This document shows positions 34,675 to 44,413 of a DNA stretch of 64,000 nucleotides, piece by piece. A program made the position numbers and the translations under genes. Where the stretch lies: the NCBI RefSeq assembly GCF_008370685.1, contig NZ_VTZU01000014.1, positions 1 to 64,000 on the forward strand, in the 5' to 3' direction. The DNA comes from Aquimarina sp. RZ0 (lineage in GTDB: Bacteria > Bacteroidota > Bacteroidia > Flavobacteriales > Flavobacteriaceae). Position 1 is the stretch's first letter, and each line of letters starts with the position of its first letter. The notes under the pieces were generated by a model, which had not been told where the DNA came from, did not search any database, and saw nothing but the letters and a program-made list of their open reading frames with translations.

Positions 34675-35991
34675 ATGACACCAATTGTATCCGGATTCTC
34701 TAAACTTTCTAAATCCGATAAAATAAAATGGCTGATTAAGCACCATTTTCAGAACGATCAAAATGCAATCAACACGCTTACAACATACTGGAATTCTGAC
34801 AATAAACTACAACAATTACACGATGAGTTTACAGAAAATACAATTTCTAATTACTATTTACCTTTCTCTGTTGCTCCGAATTTTTTGATTAATAACCTAC
34901 GATACACCATTCCTATGGCAATCGAAGAAAGTTCTGTAGTAGCTGCTGCAAGTAAAGCTGCAAAATTTTGGCAAACCCGTGGTGGATTCAAAACTCAAGT
35001 AATTTCTACGCTTAAGGTAGGACAGGTGCATTTTAATTATAGAGGAAAAAAGGAAAACTTAGAAAGTTTCTTTAAAGACATTAAATCAGAACTCATTGCT
35101 TCTGCATCTCAGATAACCAAAAATATGGAAAAACGAGGTGGTGGAATTGTCGATATAGAATTGCGTGATAAAACCACTGAAATTGATCACTATTATCAAT
35201 TGCACTGTACTTTTCAAACAGTTGATGCTATGGGTGCTAATTTTATTAACTCTTGTTTAGAACAATTTGCATCATTTTTTAAGTCCAAAGCAGTTTCTTA
35301 CCAGGATTTTTCTAAAGAGGAGCAAAATATTGATATCATTATGAGTATCCTTTCCAATTATGTTCCTGACTGCCTGGTTACTGCCTCAGTATCTTGCCCG
35401 ATAAAAGATCTTCCGAATACGTCTGAATTATCTTCTATCGAATATGCAGAAAAATTTGTAAGAGCAGTTCAAATTGCTAAAGCAGAACCCTATAGAGCTG
35501 TTACTCATAATAAAGGAATTATGAATGGAATTGATGCGGTAGTGCTGGCAACTGGAAATGATTTTAGAGCTGTTGAATCGGGAGCACATGCATATGCTTC
35601 AAAGGACGGAAAATATACAAGCCTTACAGATGCTACCATCAAAAATGACGTTTTTTCTTTTTCTATCAAACTACCATTAGCCCTGGGAACTGTAGGAGGG
35701 CTAACCACATTACATCCGCTTGTAAAACTAGCCCTACAATTACTAGGAAACCCTAGTGCCAAAAAACTAATGGAAATAACTGCTGTTGCGGGTCTTGCAC
35801 AAAACTTCGCTGCAATTAACTCCCTAATTACAACAGGAATACAACAAGGGCATATGAAAATGCATTTAATGAATATTCTTAATCAATTTAATGCAACAGA
35901 AGATGAAAAAAAGGAACTAATAACCTACTTTAAAACCAATACAGCAACCCATAATAAAGTGGTAGAGCAAATAGAAAAGCTTAGAAAATAA
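34675..35991 (+). CDS. Hydroxymethylglutaryl-CoA reductase (class II-like)
   Basis: This is a 438-aa soluble enzyme of the mevalonate pathway. Visible landmarks are AIEESSVVAAASKAAKFW (catalytic Glu near residue 84), DAMGANFINSCLEQ, HNKGIMNGIDAVVLATGND (catalytic Lys and Asp), PLALGTVGGLTTLHPLVKLA and the C-terminal GHMKMHL with the catalytic His. Length and absence of membrane helices fit class II bacterial enzymes. Use of the mevalonate route is expected in Flavobacteriaceae, so a biosynthetic role is more likely than degradation; cofactor preference cannot be read by eye. A GHMP kinase of the same pathway lies 7 kb downstream. Confidence 0.93.
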   Translation: MTPIVSGFSKLSKSDKIKWLIKHHFQNDQNAINTLTTYWNSDNKLQQLHDEFTENTISNYYLPFSVAPNFLINNLRYTIPMAIEESSVVAAASKAAKFWQTRGGFKTQVISTLKVGQVHFNYRGKKENLESFFKDIKSELIASASQITKNMEKRGGGIVDIELRDKTTEIDHYYQLHCTFQTVDAMGANFINSCLEQFASFFKSKAVSYQDFSKEEQNIDIIMSILSNYVPDCLVTASVSCPIKDLPNTSELSSIEYAEKFVRAVQIAKAEPYRAVTHNKGIMNGIDAVVLATGNDFRAVESGAHAYASKDGKYTSLTDATIKNDVFSFSIKLPLALGTVGGLTTLHPLVKLALQLLGNPSAKKLMEITAVAGLAQNFAAINSLITTGIQQGHMKMHLMNILNQFNATEDEKKELITYFKTNTATHNKVVEQIEKLRK

Positions 35992-36067
35992 AATATCACA
36001 CAACTATTCAATAATAAAAATCGCTCATAAAAATATACTGACAATTGCTATTTTGAAGTAACACCAG

Positions 36068-36215
36068 TTCTTAGATGAAATCATCGTAAACTGAACCATT
36101 TTATTTTTTAATTCAGACGAGAAAGAAAATTCATAGATAGCGGTGCTTTAGATGCTTTTTATTTCGAAGTCTAAAACAAAAAGAAATGACTTTAACAGTT
36201 AATTTCATCTAAGAA
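36068..36215. repeat. 148-bp palindromic element, diverged MITE-like relative
   Basis: Terminal arms TTCTTAGATGAAAT (36068-36081) and its exact complement (36202-36215). The interior (TTTTTATTTCGAAGTCT ... AAAAAGAAATGA) aligns with the interior of the 34148 and 54348 elements, and ATTCAGACGAGAAAGAAAA aligns with the complement of 47171-47195. The rest of the 470-bp gap upstream of the GH8 gene is AT-rich without a gene. Confidence 0.6.
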
Positions 36216-36458
36216 ATGGCATGATTCAAATTTTATTTTTATACTGCTATACATTACCCTATTATTATTTTTGATTTTTTTTATAAAAAAACGGCTTTAA
36301 TATTTTAAAAAATTAAAGTTTTTTTAGCATAATATAATTATTTATTGTTTTTTTTCAAACAAAATCATATAATCAATTTCTCTTTATAATTTATACGTAA
36401 ATTTTACGTTTATTGCATAACTAAATTGCCTAAACACCAACGCAAAATCGTCACCACA

Positions 36459-39400
36459 ATGAAGCTCCTTTACTTCTCAGTATTACTCATTTTATCTCCA
36501 ATTCTTATATATTCACAAGTAGGTGTAGATATTAATTCTGGAGATCCGGATTTTCCCTTTCCTCAATTTTTAGCATATGAATATGATGGAGGTCATATAT
36601 TAGAGAATTTAGCCAATCAAAATGCTGATGGATTGGTTCATGCCGAAATGGAAAAAAGAATACGAGAAGCCTGGTTAATTATGTCTAATCGATTTGCCTA
36701 TGATGGAGACTCTCATGCTGGGGTACAATATATACAAAGTAATTTAGGATGTCCTTATGATTGTAGTGAAGGTGCTGGATATGCTATGATAGCCGCGGCC
36801 TATATGGCAGATAAAACATCATTTGATGGGATTTGGTTTCGTGAGCATGATATCCGATTAGTAAAACATCCCAGGTATAGAGACGGTGTCGTACCAAGAC
36901 CTGGATATTTATATGGTGAAAATGCACTGGCAGAACCAGGAGGAGACTCTGCTACAGATGGAGATGTTGATATTGCTTTGGGTCTATTAATGGCGTGGAA
37001 ACAGTGGGGAGATGATTCTGGCTATCTGGATTCCAGCGGAAATATGATTAGTTATAAGCAAGAAGCCCTTAATGTAATCAGAGGGCTTGTAGAATTTCAG
37101 AATCAGGGATTTGGTGATTGTCGAAGTGTATCAGGCGTGGTTGGTCTTGATGGTTACTTTAAAAACGGAAATACCTGGACAGAAGTCACAAATTGGGCAA
37201 GCGGCATGGATCCCTGTCCAGAATTTGCAGGACCTCAGCAATTACACGTAGATTATGTAGCTCCCGCCTATTGTAAAGCGTTTGCTGATTTTCTGGAAAC
37301 CGAAGGAGATGCTACCGATGTTGCCTGGAATATACCTCAATTGCGCAGAGCTGAAGCTTCTTCGGATTGGTTTATGGGAGAATTATATAATCAAGGACCG
37401 AATACGATACCTGTGGCTGGTTGGGTAGGACTGGATAGTGCTAATAACGCAACTTTTACAAATTTTAATGAAGGAGAAGATTTTAGATACGCCTGGAGAA
37501 CTATTCTCAATCATACCTGGCATGGAGATCCTGAGAATTCTTGGAACCCGACAACACATCAGGTAATCCCTGGAGGAAACACATTTAACAAAGATATGGG
37601 TGTGCGCTTTAGCAAATTTCTTGCCGACCCCACGATCGCCGGGAATACTTGTGTAAAACCAGGTAGTATTGCACTAACGTTTCAGGGGCCTTCTCAGATA
37701 GTACAACAATATAACCCTATTACAGCTCAACCACTTGGAGCATTTCCTATCAACTGGTTAGTAGGAACTGGAACACCATCAGCGGTATCTGCACAGGATT
37801 TTGACTTAATGGGAAAACTCTATCGTCAATGCGCAATAGAGTGGGATCAGGCAACAGGACAAAATCTGGATTCTAATCCAAGATATTTTCATGGTTTTTT
37901 TAGATTATTAGGAATGCTGGTAAGTACCGGTAACTTTCAATCTCCAATGAATATCGAACCCGAAGCAAATATAAAAGTATATACATCTGTTGATAAAACG
38001 GCTGCTTTTACAGGTGATGAAGTGACCTTTACGATTTCCTATAGAAATTATGGATCAGTAGCGGCTCAAAACGTAATAATAACTGATGTGATTCCGGCAG
38101 AATTAGAATTTGTATCTGCTACAGATGGAGGTGTTAATGCAGGAGGTACTGTAACCTGGGATATAGGAACGGTATCTGGTTTTACATCTTCTGGCGGTAT
38201 TCCTCCAACTACAGGTGAAGTAAAAGTAACCTGCAAAGTAAAACCAGGGGTCTCTGGTCGTGTCTGTAATCCAGTAACCATTGCGACTAGCAGTGGTAAA
38301 GGGTGGACTTCAAATGACTTTCCAAATGAAGTATCCCCGGTAATGCAACGTAATTGTGTAGATATCATTGAAAAAGCTTTGGAAATCGAAAAAACTGTTG
38401 ATTTCGACACGGTAAATCCTGGCGATATTGTTACCTATTCTATTGATTTTAAAAATTCTTCAAGAGGAGGTTATATAAACGGTGGTCGCTCAGGAATCAA
38501 TGTTGCCTATGCGCGTTCCGCGAATGCTGCTAATGGAACTACTCAGGGAATCAAAGTAAGACTATATCATGGAGCCGCAGAACCTTATATTAATTATGAA
38601 AATTACCGAATTTCATTGTTTCTTAATGATAATACGTATACCTGTCTCTCCGGCGAACCTGGTTGTGGTATTGGCTGGGGAATAAGAAATAATATCTATG
38701 AAGGAGGAGCTGCCGGTGGTGTCCAGGTTTCTCATGAAAGTATTGTTCCCGGATCAGATGCCAATGGTGCCTGGAACCAAAGAGTTATATTACAGTTTTC
38801 GGATCAACTATGCGGACCAACACCTCATCTATTACGTTACTTCGGGCTCCCTAGAATTCACGAAGGAGGTGATCAACCACTGAGAGCTGTATGGGATTTA
38901 TTCACGAGTAATTTTGGAAATGCAGATTGGTCTGATGATTGGTCCTGGGATGCAAATGCTACTGATGGAGATGATGGTTTGTTTTATCCAATTACTGATG
39001 ACTGGACAGATCCCGATAACCCCATAATTGTGGATAGATACCACAATGAAGCTTGTGAAACACCTACAAAGACAGTAAATAATATTTTAGTCGAAGAATG
39101 GGACGGATATGTATGGAGAAGAGTGTTTGGTACAGGTCCTGTACCTGGACGAGATGTAGAAAATGTGGTCATCACGGATATTCTACCTCTTGGATTCACC
39201 TTTGTTGATTTTGTAGGTACTGATCCACTTGGTATTGCCCCTACAACCTCTACCCTTCCTGACGGGCGAACAGAAATCAGATGGGAAGTTCCTAGATTAC
39301 AAATTAGTCAAGGTGGCATCATTAGCTATCGGGCGCGAGCAGATTTTAGCAGTGGTACGTGTGAGAGAACTGATGAGATTCAAACCAATTTAGCCTCTAT

Positions 39401-42400
39401 AGAAGCTCTAAACGAATCTCCTATTATCAGTTCTGTTGATGTTACGGTTACCTGTGACCCTATAATTTTACCACCACCACCATCTTCAATGACAAAAATT
39501 GCTACTCCCGCATCTGGTGATGTAGGAGATCAGGTTATCTATACCTTATCTTACGAGAATACAGATGGCTCTCCTATAGAAGTAGGACTCACAAATGCCA
39601 GTGACTGGACTTCACAAAGCGGTACAGCCATGCCTGTTACTGGAGGATCTCTGACTTCGGTTTCTAATAATTCAAGTGTGTCTACTTATAATTTCTCTCA
39701 CGGTACAAACGGGACTCTAGAAGCAACTATAGATTTTACTCCAAGTGCTGCCTTTGGATTCGCATTGCGTCATACAGGAGGAAATATTGGAAATGGATTA
39801 TACATTGTTTTTAAACCTAATCCGGGAGGTGGATCTGTTGATACCAGAGTATTTGATGGAACTACACAGATAGATCAAACTATTTTAGGTTTTCCCGGAA
39901 ACCCAATGGATATTAAACTATTATTAAATGGTGATCAGCTAAACGTCTGGTTGGGCAATACGACAAATCCAACACCTACGTGGTCAGTAACCGGATTACC
40001 AGTACGAGTTGGCAATTACGGTTTTATAAATGCATTCCCTGATGGTAGTGATTCTTTTGGAACACATACCGTATCACGATTTAAAACCAGTATGGATTCT
40101 GCATTCAATTTGCAAATTACAGATCCAATACCTACAGAAGTCTCTTTTGTTTCGGCTTCTGATTCTGGCGTTGATACTTCTGGAATTGTTACCTACCCTT
40201 TAATTCCCGGACCAGTTTTGGCAGGAGAAATTATAACGTATTCCTGGACCGCGACAATCGATAGTTGCCCGGCAAGTACTTCTCAAATTGTGAATATAGG
40301 CTATACCAATATTCTGGGAGTTCCTACGAATAGTATTGCTGCACAAGCACTTTTTGATTGTTCTGGAGTAGATATTTGTGCGACAATAACAATTGCAGAT
40401 CCTGTAGCTACTGATGCGACCTTCTGCTTAAATGATACTGCAACAGATCTGGACACCTTTATTACCGCAACAGAAACTATTGTATGGTATGCAGGTAACA
40501 CCTCGGTAATACCTATTACAAAACCGATTGTAGACACGACTGTAGCATCCAATACTACATATTATATAACTCAACAAGATAGTAATGGATGCGAAAGTAA
40601 CCGTATCCCCATCATAGTAGAAGTTATTGAAACACTACCTCCTTCTTCGACAAATGCATCTTTTTGTTTGAATGATCCTACCGTAATAGACCTGGACACT
40701 TTTATCACTGCTACGGAGACCGTTATATGGTACATGAGTGATACCCCTACCAGTCCTCCAATTATAAAACCTACAGTTGACACCTCTGTATCTTCCAGTA
40801 CTACCTATTATATAAGTCAGGAAGATGGTAATGGATGCGAGAGCATACGCATTCCCTTCCTTGTGGAGGTAATTGACTCCAGTACGGCGATCACTGATGC
40901 TATTACCATCCTAAGTAGCGAATCTGTACAATATGATATTCCGCTCGGTTTTGGATTAACAGCAGGTGATTTTATATGGTCGGCTCTGGCAAACAATATA
41001 GTAGACGGAGAAACGACTACAGATACTGCAACTTCTGTTATTGATGATATACTAATAAACACTACTGATGTGCCACAGGTAGTAACCTATATTATTACTC
41101 CAACTACTACAAGTACCTGTAGTAATAATCGTTTTGAACTATCCGTCACAGTAAATCCTCTTCCTTCTGTCCAAATTGATGCTACTTCTGTAGTAGAAGG
41201 AGATCGCATAGAGATAACTCTTACCTTAAGTGAACCTTTTGTCACTAATATTGAGCTTATTATTGACTTTACAGGGATTAGTGCTGATGAAAATGATCTA
41301 AGCCTTGCTACTCAAAACATTACAATACTTGCAGGAGATACAACAGTTAGCTTTTTTAGAGATACAACCGAAGATGTTATTATGGAAAATAGTGAAACTG
41401 TCGAAGTTTCAATAGCTGGCATAGTATCAGGTACTATAGGAGACATTTCTGATACAGCGATCGCAACCATTTTTGATGATGATGGATTACCAGGCATTAT
41501 TATTGGAGATGCCACAATAGAAGAAGGAGGAATTTTAGAAGTCCCTGTTACCTTAACCTCTCCTGCCATAGATGATATCACACTTACTATGGTATACACT
41601 AATGTAGACACAGACAACACTGATTATGATTCAGTTGTTCAGACTGTTACTTTTGCTACAGGAAACATCAATGCCATACTTTCTATCCAAACAACGGATG
41701 ATGCGTTAATAGAAAATGACGAAACCTTCCGTATAGGAGTTGCTTCAGTCGATACCGGAACTGTTGGTGTAAGTGCAGATGAAGGGATCGCTACAATCAC
41801 TGATAATGATGCAGGTCCAAGCATTATAATCGATGATGCATCTATTACAGAAGGCGGAATATTACAAATACCAATATCCCTCAGTCGTCCTGCAATTGAT
41901 GACATTACCTTATCTATTGGATATACAAATGTAGAAACAGATGATACCGACTATGATACCACAAATCAAACTATCACTATCCTGGCAGGAACTACAGACA
42001 CAATACTCTCTATACAAACTACAGATGACTTGCTATTAGAAAATCCTGAAACCTTTGTCGTAAGCGTTATATCTGTTGACAATGGGACTGTTAGTGATAG
42101 TACAGATGAAGGAATTGCAACCATCATTGATAATGACTCTATAGAAATTTTTATATCAGATGAAAGTGCAGAAGAAGGTACTGATTTAGAATTTTCTATT
42201 ACATTATCAAGACCGTCATCAGAAGATATTACAATATCTTTTTCATACATTAATGAAACGACTACCGCTCTGGATTATGAAATTATACTTACAGAAATTA
42301 CGATTCCTGCGGGTGAAGTAACTGTTTTTGTTCCAATTACCACCCGTGATGATGATCAGGAAGAATCTGATGAAACTTTTAGATTAGAAGTGGCAGAGGT

Positions 42401-42737
42401 TCTATCAGGTACAGTAGCGACACACTCTGATGCTGGGATTGGTACTATTTTCGATAATGATTCTGCAGGAAATACACCTCCGCTATTTCCTCCATATTTT
42501 ACTCCAAATGGAGATAGCTTTCATGACGATTGGCACGCAAATGCCAACTTCAGGGATCAGATATTATCTATTTGGATATTTGATCGTCAGGGAAAATTAT
42601 TAAAACAATTATCCCCCCAAGGTACTGGTTGGAATGGCGAATTTAATGGAAAATTATTACCATCTACTGAGTATTGGTTTAAAGCTGAATTACAGGACGG
42701 AACCTACCAACAGGGACATTTTAGTCTGATACGATAA
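36459..42737 (+). CDS. Multidomain secreted GH8 glycoside hydrolase with DUF11, Calx-beta and T9SS CHU_C domains
   Basis: From the ATG at 36459, which begins the signal peptide MKLLYFSVLLILSPILIYSQ, the product is 2092 aa; an in-frame TTG at 36426 is less likely. The GH8 domain (about 30-500) shows SEGAGYAM with the general-acid Glu and ATDGDVDIALGLLMAWKQW with the family Asp residues. DUF11-like modules follow (DEVTFTISYRNYGSVAAQNV ... ITDVIP), with inserted beta domains. Two Ig-like repeats (ATFCLNDTA ... TYYITQQDSNGCES), four Calx-beta repeats and the CHU_C tail PPYFTPNGDSFHDDWHA ... WNGEFNGKLLP complete it. It is predicted to be surface-attached through type IX secretion and to cleave a beta-1,4-glucan, xylan or chitosan. 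Confidence 0.88.
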   Translation: MKLLYFSVLLILSPILIYSQVGVDINSGDPDFPFPQFLAYEYDGGHILENLANQNADGLVHAEMEKRIREAWLIMSNRFAYDGDSHAGVQYIQSNLGCPYDCSEGAGYAMIAAAYMADKTSFDGIWFREHDIRLVKHPRYRDGVVPRPGYLYGENALAEPGGDSATDGDVDIALGLLMAWKQWGDDSGYLDSSGNMISYKQEALNVIRGLVEFQNQGFGDCRSVSGVVGLDGYFKNGNTWTEVTNWASGMDPCPEFAGPQQLHVDYVAPAYCKAFADFLETEGDATDVAWNIPQLRRAEASSDWFMGELYNQGPNTIPVAGWVGLDSANNATFTNFNEGEDFRYAWRTILNHTWHGDPENSWNPTTHQVIPGGNTFNKDMGVRFSKFLADPTIAGNTCVKPGSIALTFQGPSQIVQQYNPITAQPLGAFPINWLVGTGTPSAVSAQDFDLMGKLYRQCAIEWDQATGQNLDSNPRYFHGFFRLLGMLVSTGNFQSPMNIEPEANIKVYTSVDKTAAFTGDEVTFTISYRNYGSVAAQNVIITDVIPAELEFVSATDGGVNAGGTVTWDIGTVSGFTSSGGIPPTTGEVKVTCKVKPGVSGRVCNPVTIATSSGKGWTSNDFPNEVSPVMQRNCVDIIEKALEIEKTVDFDTVNPGDIVTYSIDFKNSSRGGYINGGRSGINVAYARSANAANGTTQGIKVRLYHGAAEPYINYENYRISLFLNDNTYTCLSGEPGCGIGWGIRNNIYEGGAAGGVQVSHESIVPGSDANGAWNQRVILQFSDQLCGPTPHLLRYFGLPRIHEGGDQPLRAVWDLFTSNFGNADWSDDWSWDANATDGDDGLFYPITDDWTDPDNPIIVDRYHNEACETPTKTVNNILVEEWDGYVWRRVFGTGPVPGRDVENVVITDILPLGFTFVDFVGTDPLGIAPTTSTLPDGRTEIRWEVPRLQISQGGIISYRARADFSSGTCERTDEIQTNLASIEALNESPIISSVDVTVTCDPIILPPPPSSMTKIATPASGDVGDQVIYTLSYENTDGSPIEVGLTNASDWTSQSGTAMPVTGGSLTSVSNNSSVSTYNFSHGTNGTLEATIDFTPSAAFGFALRHTGGNIGNGLYIVFKPNPGGGSVDTRVFDGTTQIDQTILGFPGNPMDIKLLLNGDQLNVWLGNTTNPTPTWSVTGLPVRVGNYGFINAFPDGSDSFGTHTVSRFKTSMDSAFNLQITDPIPTEVSFVSASDSGVDTSGIVTYPLIPGPVLAGEIITYSWTATIDSCPASTSQIVNIGYTNILGVPTNSIAAQALFDCSGVDICATITIADPVATDATFCLNDTATDLDTFITATETIVWYAGNTSVIPITKPIVDTTVASNTTYYITQQDSNGCESNRIPIIVEVIETLPPSSTNASFCLNDPTVIDLDTFITATETVIWYMSDTPTSPPIIKPTVDTSVSSSTTYYISQEDGNGCESIRIPFLVEVIDSSTAITDAITILSSESVQYDIPLGFGLTAGDFIWSALANNIVDGETTTDTATSVIDDILINTTDVPQVVTYIITPTTTSTCSNNRFELSVTVNPLPSVQIDATSVVEGDRIEITLTLSEPFVTNIELIIDFTGISADENDLSLATQNITILAGDTTVSFFRDTTEDVIMENSETVEVSIAGIVSGTIGDISDTAIATIFDDDGLPGIIIGDATIEEGGILEVPVTLTSPAIDDITLTMVYTNVDTDNTDYDSVVQTVTFATGNINAILSIQTTDDALIENDETFRIGVASVDTGTVGVSADEGIATITDNDAGPSIIIDDASITEGGILQIPISLSRPAIDDITLSIGYTNVETDDTDYDTTNQTITILAGTTDTILSIQTTDDLLLENPETFVVSVISVDNGTVSDSTDEGIATIIDNDSIEIFISDESAEEGTDLEFSITLSRPSSEDITISFSYINETTTALDYEIILTEITIPAGEVTVFVPITTRDDDQEESDETFRLEVAEVLSGTVATHSDAGIGTIFDNDSAGNTPPLFPPYFTPNGDSFHDDWHANANFRDQILSIWIFDRQGKLLKQLSPQGTGWNGEFNGKLLPSTEYWFKAELQDGTYQQGHFSLIR
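41160..42470 (+). repeat. Four tandem Calx-beta repeats inside the GH8 protein
   Basis: Four units of about 105 codons begin near 41160, 41500, 41820 and 42150. Each has a VEGD/ITEGG/AEEGT opening, an ITLSRP-like strand, a D-Y followed by an ITI(L/P)AG strand, a DD-x-x-x-E-x-x-E-x-F acidic Ca-binding segment and an IATI-x-DND close. The second and third are especially alike at DNA level, suggesting recent duplication. Confidence 0.8.
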
Positions 42738-43193
42738 TACCTCAGACTTTGATATCTCTTTTCCAACGTAAGTTTACTTGATAAAACTGGATTTTTTGCA
42801 ATAGACGAAAACATTTTGCTTTCTTAAAAAGTAAACTACTTCGGAGGCAAGTCCACCTTTAGTATTTAAATCTCGATTATCGAGTAAACAAACTACCTCG
42901 GGGCAAGTCCGCGAGGCATTTATTGAAAAAAACATTTTGATTTAGAGGCATGCCCTCCTTTAGCATTTAAATCTCGATTATCGAGTAAATTCAGGTTGGG
43001 ATTTATATTAAAAAGACACAATACATTTGTAGAAAAGGCTAATATTCTTTAATTTATACTACCATTAGTTTACACTTTTTTGATTGAAGTAAAAAGATAG
43101 GCGAATTTTGCAGGCAAAAGCACTACTTTAGATAAGTTCTTAATAGAATTAACAGAAAATAATTACTTTTATCATAGTTTTATTATACAACAT
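42738..43193. other. 455-bp intergenic region with two dispersed-repeat copies
   Basis: I see no gene. It holds two copies (42862-42887, 42963-42988) of the GCATTTAAATCTCGATTATC element, each preceded by a CTCGG/GGCAAGTCC or GGCATGCCC run. A third copy lies at 20252-20277. Confidence 0.6.
42862..42988 (+). repeat. Dispersed repeat copies 2 and 3 (CTCGATTATCGAG palindrome)
   Basis: Two near-identical 26-bp units 101 bp apart, each containing the 13-bp palindrome CTCGATTATCGAG. A CCTCGGGGCAAGTCCGCGAGG hairpin-like stretch lies between them. Confidence 0.7.
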
Positions 43194-44126
43194 ATGCCAA
43201 AAAAAACTTTCTACAGTCATGGTAAACTTTTAATTACTGGCGAATACCTCGTTCTTGATGGTGTAACTGCTTTGGCTATACCTACCAGAAAAGGACAATA
43301 TTTAACAGTTGAAGAGAACAATAGCAATATGATTAGCTGGAGAAGTCTGGATGCACACGGAAATTGCTGGTTTCAATCAAATTTTGAAATAAACGACAAA
43401 GAATTTCATCCCCTTTCAGAAAATAACACACAAACTTCACCAGAAGTTACAAAAACATTGCTAAAAATATTCTCTTCTGCCAGAGCATTAAACTCAAAAT
43501 TCTTATCGCATCAAGGATATACTATTGAGACCCGATTAGAGTTTGATCAACAATGGGGTTTGGGATCATCATCTACATTAATTAACAACATTGCTCAATG
43601 GGCAGAAGTAAACCCTTTTACACTATTAGAAAAAAGTTTTGGTGGTAGCGGATATGATATTGCGTGTGCTCAACATGAAACTCCAATACGATACACCCGA
43701 AACGGAAATACTCCTATTATAAATAAAGCTTTATTTAATCCTCCATTTAAGAATGACATATTCTTCATATATCTTAATCAGAAACAAAACAGTAAAGAAT
43801 CAATTAAGCATTATCAATCTCTATCATTAAAAGATTTTGATAAAGCCGAAAAATCAATTAACGCGATCACAGAAAAAATAATAGTCAGTCAAGAATTAAA
43901 TGAATTCGAAAAATTAATTGACAGTCACGAACAAATTATATCTGACATTATTAAAACTCCCACTGTAAAATCCAGATTATTTGAAGATTATACAAATAGT
44001 ATCAAAAGTCTTGGTGGTTGGGGTGGTGATTTTATTTTAGCTACAGGAACTTTTACAGATATGAATTATTTTAGGAACAAGGGGTACACTACCATTATCC
44101 CGTACTCAGAAATGGCTTTTTCATAG
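43194..44126 (+). CDS. GHMP-family kinase of the mevalonate pathway
   Basis: This is a 310-aa soluble kinase. It opens with FYSHGKLLITGEYLVLDGVT (the GHMP motif 1 region), has the ATP-binding Gly/Ser loop QQWGLGSSSTLINN (motif 2), a GGSGYDIACAQ segment typical of mevalonate and phosphomevalonate kinases, and a C-terminal LGGWGGDFILATG (motif 3 region). With HMG-CoA reductase in the same window, mevalonate kinase or phosphomevalonate kinase are the candidates; I cannot decide by eye, and length does not decide it. It lies between the two glycoside hydrolases but is not obviously cotranscribed with either. Confidence 0.85.
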   Translation: MPKKTFYSHGKLLITGEYLVLDGVTALAIPTRKGQYLTVEENNSNMISWRSLDAHGNCWFQSNFEINDKEFHPLSENNTQTSPEVTKTLLKIFSSARALNSKFLSHQGYTIETRLEFDQQWGLGSSSTLINNIAQWAEVNPFTLLEKSFGGSGYDIACAQHETPIRYTRNGNTPIINKALFNPPFKNDIFFIYLNQKQNSKESIKHYQSLSLKDFDKAEKSINAITEKIIVSQELNEFEKLIDSHEQIISDIIKTPTVKSRLFEDYTNSIKSLGGWGGDFILATGTFTDMNYFRNKGYTTIIPYSEMAFS

Positions 44127-44413
44127 CGTTTTCTAAAAATTTCACAAAGAATAAACGCAAGTTATATCCCAAATCAAGTTGCAAAAACAGGCTATATCTG
44201 TTATATATATAATCTATACAATATGGTTTTCTAAAGAATATTTCTAAAAAATCTTAATATATTTATTTTCAGGTATTTAATAATAATTTTTGCCTTTTTA
44301 AAATTTCAATATTCCACAGTATATATAATGTTAAGGTTCAGGCATAAAATATACCTGTATAACCCCAGTTATCTATTTATTAAACCCTTAATACTTTATT
44401 AAAACTATTCTTA

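Noticed and set aside
36426..36458. TTG start 11 codons upstream for the GH8 protein
   Set aside because: The ATG at 36459 directly opens a normal signal peptide; the extension adds a basic segment with no support.
40301..42250. Several antisense frames of 70-102 codons under the Calx-beta repeats
   Set aside because: They repeat with the same period as the Calx-beta units and are reverse-strand shadows of repetitive coding sequence.
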